Positions 1 through 6,870 of a stretch of DNA of 7,725 nucleotides are shown piece by piece. Location: positions 1-7,725 of the forward strand of contig JAGDBH010000214.1 of NCBI GenBank assembly GCA_017959135.1, written 5' to 3'. The notes beneath the pieces are model-generated. The model saw only the letters and a list, made by a program, of their open reading frames with translations. It did no database searches and was not told the DNA's origin. Both the position numbers and the translations under genes were made by a program. The DNA comes from Succinivibrio sp. (GTDB lineage Bacteria; Pseudomonadota; Gammaproteobacteria; Enterobacterales; Succinivibrionaceae). The first letter of the stretch is position 1; each line of letters opens with the position of its first letter.

Positions 1-1413
1 GACAACAAAATAGAAATTCTCGAACTTATAAAGCGTGGGTGTTCTGCAAGCATGGCCGCAAGGACTGTGCTTTTTGAGAATCTTGATAACTTTTTTAAAA
101 GAGAAACAGATATAAAAAGTGATAAGGAAGAGATTCAGTCACTGCTAAATGAGTTTATTCGTACCCTTGAACACTCTAAGGCTGATGAAATTGAACTTCC
201 TGAGTTAAAAGAAGACGTTGTTCTTATTGCCAGAACTATTTCCCCTGCTCAGCTTCTTTCTTTAGAGACTAAATTTGTAAAGGGAGTTGTGCTTGAGGAA
301 GGAAGAGATTCAAGTCACCTCGGAGTTGTTTTAAGAGAATTGAATATTCCGGCGGTATTCGGAGTATTTGATGCAACGAACATAAAATCAGGAACTTACG
401 TCATTGTCGACAGCAATGCCGCAGTTGTAATTGTTGAACCTCCTGAGGATATGACAAAGGGTATCCTGCGTAGACAGGATTCTCAACTGTTTCAGATCAA
501 CGATGAATCTCTTCTTAATATCACTCTTGGAGCTGCTGTAGGGGCGATCAGTCCTAATGATGACGTAGAGAAAGTTACAGCCAACGGTTTAGGTCTGCTT
601 CGTTCAGAGTTTCTCTTCCTAAGTTCCATGACCGAACCAACTGAAGAGGAGATGACCCAGAGGTTTTATCAAATATTCTCAAAAGTAAAAAAGAATGCCC
701 CTCTGACCTCAAGAACCTTCGATTTTGCTGATGATAAAAAACCATTATTTACTGTAATAACAGATGATGATGGTCCGCTTAAGGGCTATGGAGCAGGAGT
801 AGGAACAGCTCTTCTGAAAAAAGAAATCAGAGCAATGCTCAGAGCCTCTGTAAAACAGGAGATAACCATTGTCTTTCCTTTAATCACAAGAATCAGTGAG
901 AAGGATTACCTGTTTAAACTTGCAAATGACTGTCGGGATGAGCTTGATGCCCAGAAGATCCCTCATGGAAAAATGCTAATTTCATTTATGGTTGAAACAC
1001 CTGCAGCGGTTCTTCTTGCTCCAGCATTTGCAACAAACAGTGCGATGATGCTTCTTGGCACAAGTTCCCTTGCAGAATATGCATCAGCACCATGTCCAGC
1101 TGATTCTGCATTTACGCCTGTTCTTGCCAAAATGATAGCCATGGCAGCAAAGGCAGCTCATGAGGCTGGAATTACCCTTGGAATTGCAGGAAGATTTGCT
1201 GCCCGAACAGAGCTGCTGCCATTCTTTTACAAGATGGGGGTATCTTATCTTGTAACTGGAACTTATAATATTCAAAAGGTTAAAGGTGTTGTTGAAAGAC
1301 TTAATCTGGAACATGATATTCAGCCAGACTTTGATATAGAGCTATACAACAAAATAGTCAACTGCTATACGGGCGCAGAATTAAGCGATATCCTAAATTC
1401 GTTCTCTTACTGA
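1..1413 (+). CDS. ptsI: Enzyme I of the PTS, divergent and probably catalytically inactive (5' end outside window)
   Basis: Enzyme I normally takes phosphate from PEP on a His and passes it to HPr in the cytoplasm. The frame is open from base 1, giving 470 residues; against the 575-residue E. coli protein about 80-100 N-terminal residues lie upstream, so the ATG at 52 is internal. The phospho-His is kept (His at 316-318, in GRDSSHLGVV, E. coli GGRTSHTSIM), as are the PEP-site Arg in GLLRSEFLF (601-603), the Arg in SRTFDF (712-714) and the metal-ligand Glu in FMVETPAA (994-996). However GTNDLTQY reads GTSSLAEY (1057-1080), so Asn454 and Asp455 are both Ser; Arg465 aligns with Pro (1096-1098); Arg358 aligns with Gly; and catalytic Cys502 is Ala (GIAGRF, 1180-1197). 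The frame is intact, which argues against a decaying pseudogene. It lies 86 bases upstream of crr, as in pts operons. Family assignment is firm; inactivity is inferred from alignment by eye. Confidence 0.9.
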   Translation, partial: DNKIEILELIKRGCSASMAARTVLFENLDNFFKRETDIKSDKEEIQSLLNEFIRTLEHSKADEIELPELKEDVVLIARTISPAQLLSLETKFVKGVVLEEGRDSSHLGVVLRELNIPAVFGVFDATNIKSGTYVIVDSNAAVVIVEPPEDMTKGILRRQDSQLFQINDESLLNITLGAAVGAISPNDDVEKVTANGLGLLRSEFLFLSSMTEPTEEEMTQRFYQIFSKVKKNAPLTSRTFDFADDKKPLFTVITDDDGPLKGYGAGVGTALLKKEIRAMLRASVKQEITIVFPLITRISEKDYLFKLANDCRDELDAQKIPHGKMLISFMVETPAAVLLAPAFATNSAMMLLGTSSLAEYASAPCPADSAFTPVLAKMIAMAAKAAHEAGITLGIAGRFAARTELLPFFYKMGVSYLVTGTYNIQKVKGVVERLNLEHDIQPDFDIELYNKIVNCYTGAELSDILNSFSY

Positions 1414-1430
1414 TAGAATTTGGATACAAT

Positions 1431-1460
1431 TTGACAGATATTCTTTTGGGAATATATAGT
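1431..1460 (+). promoter_or_regulatory. Candidate sigma-70 promoter for crr
   Basis: A perfect -35 hexamer TTGACA (1431-1436) is followed after 18 bases by TATAGT (1455-1460); the overlapping TATATA at 1453-1458 with a 16-base spacer is an alternative -10. It lies in the ptsI-crr gap, and a start near 1467 would give a leader of about 33 bases. E. coli also transcribes crr separately from ptsI, so independent expression of EIIA is plausible here. Confidence 0.6.
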
Positions 1461-1499
1461 GAAGCAGTGACAGCTATTTCTATCTGATTGGGATTATCT

Positions 1500-2036
1500 A
1501 TGGGACTTTTTTCATTCTTTTCAAAGAACGATGATGCTATTGATGAGGCTAAAAACGAGGCAGATTTAGAGCTTCTGGCTCCTGTATCTGGAACTCTGGT
1601 TCCATTAGGAGAAGTACCAGATCTGGTTATCTCAGAAAAACTTATTGGAGATGGAATAGCAATCATTCCAGACGACTCAAAGATCCTGGCTCCATGTTCA
1701 GGAATAGTTTCACGACTTGTTGCTTCTAATAACGCGTTTGCAATCCGAACTGAAAGCGGAATTGAAGTTTACGTAACCTTTGGTATCGGAACCTCAAACT
1801 TCTCAGGTGAAGGCTTAAGTTCAAACGTTGGTATTGGAGACAAGGTTGAAACCGGAACCCCTATAATCAACATTGATATAAACAATGTCTCTGATCAGCT
1901 TGAATCTACTATTACCTCAATGATTGTTGTTAACTCATCAGCTCCTATTGCCAGAGTTATCAGCGCATCAGGAAAGGTTGAAGCAGGACAGACCCCTTGC
2001 ACATGGGTTATTCTTGAAGACGAAGATATTAAGTAA
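1500..2036 (+). CDS. crr: EIIA-Glc-like PTS protein lacking both active-site histidines
   Basis: EIIA-Glc carries phosphate from HPr to sugar-specific IIB domains and, by phosphorylation state, controls permeases, GlpK and adenylate cyclase. This 178-residue protein matches it throughout: VPDLVISEKLIGDGIAI (E. coli VPDVVFAEKIVGDGIAI), the GIEVYVTFGIGT strand and the FSGEGL turn. The ATG at 1500 is chosen over the in-frame TTG at 1488 because it gives the family N-terminus MGLF, here MGLFSFFSK, a possible short membrane-binding helix; GGGA at 1490-1493 sits six bases upstream as a ribosome site. The phospho-acceptor His90 (FVHFGID) is Thr93 (ACC, 1776-1778), the neighbouring His75 (TNHAF) is Asn78 (AAC, 1731-1733), and Asp94 is Gly97. 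The two His are also Zn ligands with GlpK, so that site should be lost too. A binding-only regulator locked in a dephospho-like state is the natural inference. Confidence 0.93.
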   Translation: MGLFSFFSKNDDAIDEAKNEADLELLAPVSGTLVPLGEVPDLVISEKLIGDGIAIIPDDSKILAPCSGIVSRLVASNNAFAIRTESGIEVYVTFGIGTSNFSGEGLSSNVGIGDKVETGTPIINIDINNVSDQLESTITSMIVVNSSAPIARVISASGKVEAGQTPCTWVILEDEDIK

Positions 2037-2064
2037 AAAAAAGATGATGCTCGAGCATCACCTT
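2035..2064 (-). terminator. Intrinsic terminator of the 2133-2777 transcript
   Basis: A 16-base perfect palindrome TGATGCTCGAGCATCA (2045-2060) is extended by outer pairs 2041-2043/2062-2064. The intervening 2044/2061 position is A-C in + strand RNA but a G-U wobble in - strand RNA. Reading the - strand, the stem is followed by eight U (2042-2035), while the + strand side has no U-run. It therefore terminates the leftward gene; its U-tract overlaps the crr stop codon. No clear intrinsic terminator for crr is visible. Confidence 0.8.
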
Positions 2065-2074
2065 CTATCCTACC

Positions 2075-2103
2075 ATCTGCATCTGAAGAATTCAGACGCA
2101 GAT
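2075..2103 (-). other. Second hairpin in the 3' UTR of the 2133-2777 gene
   Basis: ATCTGCATCTGAA (2075-2087) and TTCAGACGCAGAT (2091-2103) form a 13-position stem around a three-base loop. The only flaw, A2081 opposite C2097, becomes a G-U wobble in - strand RNA, giving a full 13-pair stem there. It lies 29 bases after the stop codon and just before the terminator. There is no U-run, so it is not itself a terminator; a 3' stability element or part of a 3'-UTR small RNA is possible. Confidence 0.55.
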
Positions 2104-2132
2104 ATCAGAACAATTATCACACACTTAAATTC

Positions 2133-2777
2133 TTATACGTTGCTTAAAGAAGCAGATTCCGACATTTCATCAGCGCCACTTATATTTGAATCATTCTGAG
2201 TCTGCTCATTAGCGGCATTATCAGAAGAATTCTGTGGTCTTCCCTGAGGATTTGCTGGACTTTCAGTATCAGCAGATCCACTCTGGGGCTCAGTACGAGG
2301 CTGAGTATTTACTGCTGCCGAAGTCTCTACAGGAGCTTCTGAAGCTTCCTCTGTTTCTAAGAGAGATTCATCCTGAGCAGAGCTTGCAGGACCATATCGA
2401 TCATTTACTTCTTTCTCGATTTTTGCCAGATTCTGCTCACGCTGTTTCTTTAAAGTCATGTAATCGTAGGTATAAGATACATCAGAGGACGAAGTCTTAT
2501 CTGACTTATCGGTCTTTTCAGTATCCTCATTTCCCTTCAGGTTATATTTCTTTAAAGCATCTATTGCGTCTTTGCTAATCTCAACTTCATCAGAACCAGT
2601 AGCTTTCTTCAGTTTCTCTTCGAATGCTTTTTTATATCTGGTTTCAGTACTTATTGATGCACTGGCATCAGATAGAGTCTGAACATTATTCTGATATACA
2701 GAGTTCTGCGTATTTGAAGAAGAAAAGCTTGCGATAGCATTATTAATGCTAGTAAGTGCATTTGCATCTATACTCAT
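2133..2777 (-). CDS. Unrecognised low-complexity protein, possibly flagellar-regulated
   Basis: I do not recognise this 214-residue protein. The start is well supported: AGGAGG lies five bases before the ATG at 2777. It has no Cys, no signal peptide and no membrane segment. Residues 1-50 are Ser/Asn/Ala-rich. Residues 50-80 are charged, include EVEISKDAIDAL, and look helical. About 105-130 form a charged, probably coiled or helical stretch (LKKQREQNLAKIEKEVNDRY). Residues 130-214 are Glu/Ser/Pro/Gln/Asn-rich and almost certainly disordered. The 'VxIS..A' phrase loosely recalls short motifs in flagellar accessory proteins such as FlgM, a weak resemblance only. It is transcribed alone, between the pntAB terminator and its own terminator, and a sigma-28-like promoter precedes it. 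A role linked to motility is an inference from that promoter. Confidence 0.8.
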   Translation of the reverse strand: MSIDANALTSINNAIASFSSSNTQNSVYQNNVQTLSDASASISTETRYKKAFEEKLKKATGSDEVEISKDAIDALKKYNLKGNEDTEKTDKSDKTSSSDVSYTYDYMTLKKQREQNLAKIEKEVNDRYGPASSAQDESLLETEEASEAPVETSAAVNTQPRTEPQSGSADTESPANPQGRPQNSSDNAANEQTQNDSNISGADEMSESASLSNV

Positions 2778-2819
2778 ACTTTCCTCCTAAAAAAAAGTTA
2801 TTTTTCCCCTCTACATTGG

Positions 2820-2847
2820 TTATCGGAATTATTGAAGATGAACTTTA
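2820..2847 (-). promoter_or_regulatory. Candidate sigma-28 (FliA) promoter for the 2133-2777 gene
   Basis: On the - strand, TAAAGTT (2847-2841) precedes CCGATAA (2826-2820), matching 14 of the 16 bases of the flagellar sigma-28 consensus TAAAGTTT / GCCGATAA. The gap between TAAA and the -10 octamer is 16 bases rather than the usual 15. A start about seven bases on would leave a leader of roughly 35-40 bases before the ATG. No convincing sigma-70 pair was seen in this gap. Confidence 0.5.
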
Positions 2848-2850
2848 GAA

Positions 2851-2895
2851 AAAAAATAAAAAAAAATCCTCTAATTTGTTAACTAGAGGATTTTT
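2851..2895 (-). terminator. Intrinsic terminator of pntAB
   Basis: Perfect 12-base arms, AAAAATCCTCTA (2862-2873) and TAGAGGATTTTT (2884-2895), enclose a 10-base loop, 20 bases past the pntB stop. On the - strand the GC core is followed by a nearly unbroken U-tract (2866-2851, one A). The + strand also has five U, so it could work both ways, but no + strand gene reads into it. It separates pntAB from the next - strand gene. Confidence 0.93.
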
Positions 2896-2914
2896 ATGTA
2901 TATTTTATTAAATA

Positions 2915-4438
2915 TTAGATGTTAGCAACAATCTCTTCAACTGTCTTCTTAGCATCACCGAAGCACATTGCAGAGTTTTCCTTGAAGAACAGTGGATTCT
3001 GAACACCAGCATAACCAGGATTCATAGAACGTTTGAATACAACTACGTTGCGAGCCTTCCAAACCTCAAGAACAGGCATACCTGCAATTGGGCTGGTTGG
3101 ATCTTCAGCTGCAGCTGGGTTTACAGTATCGTTAGCACCGATAACCAGTACGGTATCTGTATTCTCAAAGTCATCATTGATTTCATCCATTTCGAATACG
3201 ATATCATATGGAACCTTAGCCTCTGCAAGAAGAACGTTCATATGTCCAGGTAGACGACCTGCAACAGGGTGAATAGCAAAACGAACCTCAACACCACGAG
3301 CCTTTAACTTCTCGGTTAGAGATGCAACTGCATTCTGAGCCTGTGCAACAGCCATACCATAACCAGGAGCAATAATTACTGAGCTTGAATTCTTACATAA
3401 CTCAGCAACATCAGCAGCCTTAAGCTCACGGTACTCGCCCATCTGCTCGTCATCCTTGTTTACTACAACCTCGTTACCGAAGCCGCCAGCAATAACAGAG
3501 ATAAATGAACGGTTCATTGCCTTACACATAATGTATGACAGAATAGCACCTGATGAACCTACAAGAGCACCGGTAACAATCAGCAGATCGTTTGACAGCA
3601 TGAAGCCTGATGCTGCAGCAGCCCAACCTGAGTATGAGTTCAGCATTGAGATAACTACTGGCATATCAGCACCACCGATAGCTGCAACCAGGTGAATACC
3701 AAATACTAGTGCAATGATGGTCATTGCAAGTAAAGGTAGGACTGGAGCATGAAGTGTTGATAGCTCTGCACCTGCTACGAACCAGATCAGAAGTAGGAAT
3801 GATACTACTAATGCACCTAGGTTCATGGCATTACCAAATGGTAAGGTCAGAGGAGCTGATTTGAAGATACGCAGACTGTAGGTACCATTTAGTTTACCGT
3901 AAGCTACGATAGAACCAGTGAAGGTAACAGCACCAATGAAGATACCTAGGAAGATTTCAACCAGTTCAGTGTTGAACATAGCTAAAGTCATCTGTGGATG
4001 AGCTAAAGCTGAAACAGCCTGCTCTTTGCACTGAGCGACTTTCTCCAGAACTTCCTGAGTTGAACCTTCAAAAGGAACTGCGCAGCTTGCAACTGCAGCA
4101 GGATCTGCACCTAGCTTAATAAAGCTGTTAAAGCCTACAAGAACAGCAGCAAGACCTACGAAGCTGTGCAAACAAGCGATAAGCTCAGGCATCTGAGTCA
4201 TCTGAACTTTCTTTGCAACATATAGACCAATAACTGCACCGATCAGCATTGCAATGATAATTGCAGCAAATCCGAATGGGCTTACGGTGGTAAAGGTTGC
4301 CAATAGAGCAATGGTCATACCAACCATACCAGACAAACAGCCCATTTTTGCAGTTTCCTGCTTTGATAGACCTGCTAGCGCTGTAATGAATAATAGCGCT
4401 GCAAGGATGTAGGCCATATGAGTTAAACCTAATAACAT
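2915..4438 (-). CDS. pntB: NAD(P) transhydrogenase subunit beta
   Basis: With PntA this inner-membrane protein couples proton entry to hydride transfer from NADH to NADP+, supplying NADPH. It has 507 residues against 462 in E. coli. The N-terminus ([17 protein letters not shown]) matches the E. coli start base for base in length, and AAGGAG lies 10 bases before the ATG. Residues 1-310 are the multi-pass membrane domain, with the proton-channel His91 in [14 protein letters not shown], Asp258 in GGADMP and Asn267 in MLNSYSGW all kept. Residues about 325-507 form the NADP(H)-binding domain with [10 protein letters not shown] (359-368), [12 protein letters not shown] and the [10 protein letters not shown] loop. 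Most of the extra length is a segment near residues 112-148 with Cys119 and Cys137, between membrane helices. The gene follows pntA by 21 bases, as one operon. Confidence 0.98.
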   Translation of the reverse strand: MLLGLTHMAYILAALLFITALAGLSKQETAKMGCLSGMVGMTIALLATFTTVSPFGFAAIIIAMLIGAVIGLYVAKKVQMTQMPELIACLHSFVGLAAVLVGFNSFIKLGADPAAVASCAVPFEGSTQEVLEKVAQCKEQAVSALAHPQMTLAMFNTELVEIFLGIFIGAVTFTGSIVAYGKLNGTYSLRIFKSAPLTLPFGNAMNLGALVVSFLLLIWFVAGAELSTLHAPVLPLLAMTIIALVFGIHLVAAIGGADMPVVISMLNSYSGWAAAASGFMLSNDLLIVTGALVGSSGAILSYIMCKAMNRSFISVIAGGFGNEVVVNKDDEQMGEYRELKAADVAELCKNSSSVIIAPGYGMAVAQAQNAVASLTEKLKARGVEVRFAIHPVAGRLPGHMNVLLAEAKVPYDIVFEMDEINDDFENTDTVLVIGANDTVNPAAAEDPTSPIAGMPVLEVWKARNVVVFKRSMNPGYAGVQNPLFFKENSAMCFGDAKKTVEEIVANI

Positions 4439-4459
4439 ACTAAATTCTCTCCTTACCTA

Positions 4460-5995
4460 CTATTGCTGTTTTCTGAACATTGCCAGCATACGACGTGTTA
4501 CAGCGAAACCACCGAAGATATTGATGGACACAATTAACACACCGATAAAGGCAAATATGCCGATTAGAACTGAACTATTGCTGATCTGGACCATGGCACC
4601 AACGACCACGATACCCGAAATAGCGTTAGTAACAGACATCAGAGGTGTATGCAGAGAATGAGAAACATTCCAAACAACATAGTAACCAACAACAACTGCA
4701 AGTACGAATACAGTGAAGTGTGGCAGGAACTCTGAAGGAGCATAAGCGCCCATCAGCATAAACAGCACAACCATACCAACCAGACAACCGATCTTCAGAG
4801 CGGTATTTGGCTTCTTTGGTTCTACCTTAGGAGCCTCAGCTGCCTTGGTAGCCTGAGGAGCAGCAGAAACGCTAATCTTTGGAGGTGGGAAGGTAACTTC
4901 ACCATCCTTGGTTACGGTCATGTTGCGTAAAACAACATCTTCAAAATCAACATCAATCAGACCATCTTTGTTCTTGCACAGTAATTTTGCAAGATTTACC
5001 AGGTTTGTTGAGTATAACTGTGAAGACTGAGCAGGAAGACGTGCAGCAAGATCAGTATAACCAATCATCTTTACGCCGTTTGGAGTTGTGATAACCTTTC
5101 CGGCTTCAGTGCCTTCACAGTTACCACCGGTAGCAGCTGCTAAATCAACAATTACGGAACCTGATTTCATGGTTGCAATCATTTCCTTGCTGATTAGACG
5201 AGGAGCCTGCTTACCAGGAATTGCAGCAGTAGTAATGATGATGTCTACTTCCTTACACTGCTTTGCGAATAATTCCATTTCAGCTTTGATAAACTCATCA
5301 GACATTACCTTTGCGTAACCGTCACTTGAGCCACCCTCTTCATTCTTAAAGTCGAGCTTTAAGAATTCGCCACCCATTGATTTAATCTGGTCGGCAACTT
5401 CAAGACGGGTATCAAATGCGCGAACGATAGCGCCTAATGAATGAGCGGTACCAATTGCAGCTAGACCAGCAACACCGGCACCAATAACCATCACTTTTGC
5501 AGGAGGTACTTTACCTGCGGCAGTAACCTGACCGGTAAAGAATCTTCCAAAGGCATGTGCAGCTTCAATAACAGCACGATAACCAGAAATGTTTGCAGTT
5601 GAAGATAAAGCATCTAAAGACTGGGCACGTGAAATACGTGGAACCATGTCCATTGCTAAAACAGTAATCTTTTTAGCATTCAGCTTATCTACAAGCTCCT
5701 TATTTTGAGCAGGACGAATAAAGCTTACTAAAGTCTGACCTTCGTGCATAAGCTCAATTTCAGAGTCAGTTGGGGCATTCAGCTTGAAAATAATATCAGC
5801 TCCCCAGACCTGCTTTTTATTGACAACCTTTGCACCTGCCTGTTCAAAGGCAGCATCGTCAAAACTTGAAAGCGCACCAGCTTCGCTTTGAACAGCAATT
5901 TCAAAGCCTAATTTTTTAAGTTTTGCAACAGTGTCAGGAGTTGCAGCAACTCTTGTTTCACCGCTTAAACTTTCTTTAGGAATACCTATAAGCAT
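4460..5995 (-). CDS. pntA: NAD(P) transhydrogenase subunit alpha
   Basis: This is the NAD(H)-binding subunit of the proton-translocating transhydrogenase. Starting at the ATG at 5995 it has 511 residues (E. coli 510) and begins [20 protein letters not shown], matching the family start; AGGGA is correctly placed upstream. A GTG at 6022 would add nine residues not seen in E. coli. Residues 1-370 are the soluble domain, with the nucleotide motif [11 protein letters not shown] (172-182), the FDTR at 194-197 that reads the NAD ribose, and the mobile loop around [17 protein letters not shown] (312-328). A Lys/Pro/Ala linker (about 375-398) leads to four membrane helices (about 400-418, 424-443, 453-470, 475-495). 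It is first in the pntAB operon. All expected motifs are present and nothing suggests loss of function. Confidence 0.98.
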   Translation of the reverse strand: MLIGIPKESLSGETRVAATPDTVAKLKKLGFEIAVQSEAGALSSFDDAAFEQAGAKVVNKKQVWGADIIFKLNAPTDSEIELMHEGQTLVSFIRPAQNKELVDKLNAKKITVLAMDMVPRISRAQSLDALSSTANISGYRAVIEAAHAFGRFFTGQVTAAGKVPPAKVMVIGAGVAGLAAIGTAHSLGAIVRAFDTRLEVADQIKSMGGEFLKLDFKNEEGGSSDGYAKVMSDEFIKAEMELFAKQCKEVDIIITTAAIPGKQAPRLISKEMIATMKSGSVIVDLAAATGGNCEGTEAGKVITTPNGVKMIGYTDLAARLPAQSSQLYSTNLVNLAKLLCKNKDGLIDVDFEDVVLRNMTVTKDGEVTFPPPKISVSAAPQATKAAEAPKVEPKKPNTALKIGCLVGMVVLFMLMGAYAPSEFLPHFTVFVLAVVVGYYVVWNVSHSLHTPLMSVTNAISGIVVVGAMVQISNSSVLIGIFAFIGVLIVSINIFGGFAVTRRMLAMFRKQQ

Positions 5996-6076
5996 CGCAT
6001 TTCCCTGTTTGATTAAAGACACTTTCGTGACAACATTGTAATTTTAAAGAAGACGATTAGTCATACTTCCTTATGT

Positions 6077-6105
6077 ATTATAGGTTCTATACCTTTCCTA
6101 CAAAA
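6077..6105 (-). promoter_or_regulatory. Candidate sigma-70 promoter for pntAB
   Basis: On the - strand a perfect -10 TATAAT (6082-6077) lies 17 bases after TTTTGT (6105-6100), a poor -35. The expected start near 6070 leaves a leader of about 75 bases before the pntA ATG. A perfect inverted repeat covers the -35, consistent with control by a bound regulator. Confidence 0.5.
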
Positions 6106-6110
6106 TGTAG
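6098..6110. promoter_or_regulatory. Palindrome CTACA-AAA-TGTAG over the pntA -35
   Basis: Two perfect 5-base arms with a 3-base spacer overlap the candidate -35 hexamer of pntA. The position is that expected of a repressor operator. The arms do not match FNR, CRP or ArcA consensus sites that I know, and a 5-base palindrome can arise by chance in AT-rich DNA. Confidence 0.25.
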
Positions 6111-6369
6111 CTCTCAGTCAAAACTATTCCTTATTCGCTAATAATCTCCCCTTTTCTATTAATAAAGGCTTAAATTTCAATTAGTTAAAAAATTATAAAA
6201 ATAATTTCTATAGATAAATCAATTGCTTTCATTTAGTGCATAACATTTTGTATTATCGCGTTTTTTTAAATATAAAAAAAACATGCCGCATAATCTATTC
6301 AACACTAAAAGATAGAATATCAATGATCATTTTTAACAAAATAACCGTAAGAAATAAACATGAACAATG

Positions 6370-6870
6370 TTAAAGTGAGAGCGTCATATCAAGATTTTCT
6401 TGAATATCACAAAGATGCATGGTATAGGCATCCTCTGCTGGAGAATTTCCGACAGGATTATAATAGGCGGGACGGGTACCGACGATCTTAAAGCCAAACT
6501 TTTTATATAGATTCTGCGCAACAATGTTGCTGACTCTAACCTCAAGAAAACATTCCTGAACCTGATTATTCAGAGCCACCTGCAGAGTATCTCTCAAAAG
6601 AAGGCTTCCAAGTTTCTTTCCCTGATAATCAGGGTCGACACCAATGGTTAAAAGATCCGTTGTAAATTTTGTGTTGTAAATTACAGAAAAGCCAATCAGA
6701 GTCTGATGATTAAAAAGACCAATGATTATGTAGCTGTCATCAAAACATTCGATTAGAGACTGGGCGTTCCAGGCATTTTTCTGGGTTCTGAACTCAATTT
6801 TTTCCATGCTTTTAACAAGAGAAAGGTCATCTCTTGTAAGAATTCTTGTATAAAAAGAATTATTTGCCAT
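6370..6870 (-). CDS. rimI: RimI family protein N-acetyltransferase
   Basis: RimI acetylates the N-terminal Ala of ribosomal protein S18 using acetyl-CoA. The 166-residue protein (E. coli 148) is a single GNAT domain: Trp34 in the substrate region (E. coli FPWS), TIGVDPDYQ before the acetyl-CoA loop, FLEVRVSN with the likely catalytic Glu110, and LYKKFGF with the likely proton donor Tyr122, then RPAYYNPVGNSPAEDAYTM as in RimI. The CoA loop is Q83-GKKLG-88, where the family has Q/R-x-x-G-x-G; the first Gly is Lys86, a departure that may weaken or alter cofactor binding. The C-terminus runs about 13 residues past the usual end. The ATG overlaps the end of holD by 11 bases, with GGAG nine bases upstream, so translation is probably coupled; E. 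coli also has an overlapping holD-rimI pair. Confidence 0.92.
   Translation of the reverse strand: MANNSFYTRILTRDDLSLVKSMEKIEFRTQKNAWNAQSLIECFDDSYIIIGLFNHQTLIGFSVIYNTKFTTDLLTIGVDPDYQGKKLGSLLLRDTLQVALNNQVQECFLEVRVSNIVAQNLYKKFGFKIVGTRPAYYNPVGNSPAEDAYTMHLCDIQENLDMTLSL

Larger units (their letters stand above)
5996..6369. other. AT-rich intergenic region between rimI and pntA
   Basis: No convincing gene lies in these 374 bases on either strand. The pntA-proximal part holds the promoter and palindrome described separately. The part from about 6130 is very AT-rich. An AT-only inverted repeat (about 6260-6282: G then seven T, six-base loop, seven or more A then C) and an eight-U run on the - strand could provide weak termination after rimI, but there is no GC-rich stem, so rimI has no confident intrinsic terminator. 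A 10-base palindrome AATGATCATT lies near 6322-6331. Confidence 0.5.

Noticed and set aside
1055..1076. sigma-54-like TGGCAC...TTGCA inside ptsI
   Set aside because: The distance between the GG and GC elements is 13 bases instead of 10, and it lies within coding sequence with no gene start nearby.
1488..1499. TTG at 1488 as the crr start
   Set aside because: The ATG at 1500 gives the family N-terminus MGLF and has GGGA at a suitable distance, which overlaps the TTG itself.
1924..2199. + strand open frame of 91 codons overlapping the end of crr
   Set aside because: It lies in another frame of crr, then runs through both hairpins and into the antisense of the next gene; no family resemblance.
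2234..2578. + strand open frame of 114 codons opposite the low-complexity gene
   Set aside because: It lacks a ribosome site and is a mirror of the well-supported - strand gene, which has AGGAGG, a promoter candidate and a terminator.
5996..6022. GTG at 6022 as the pntA start, adding nine residues
   Set aside because: The ATG at 5995 gives the conserved MLIGIPKE start and a length of 511, and has a well-placed AGGGA.
6044..6064. Six-codon leader ORF (MTNRLL) in the pntA 5' UTR, - strand
   Set aside because: The AAGGAA is only two bases from the ATG and falls at the expected transcription start; the peptide has no attenuator features.
6260..6282. AT-only inverted repeat as a definite rimI terminator
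   Set aside because: The stem has no GC core, so it is mentioned only as a weak possibility.
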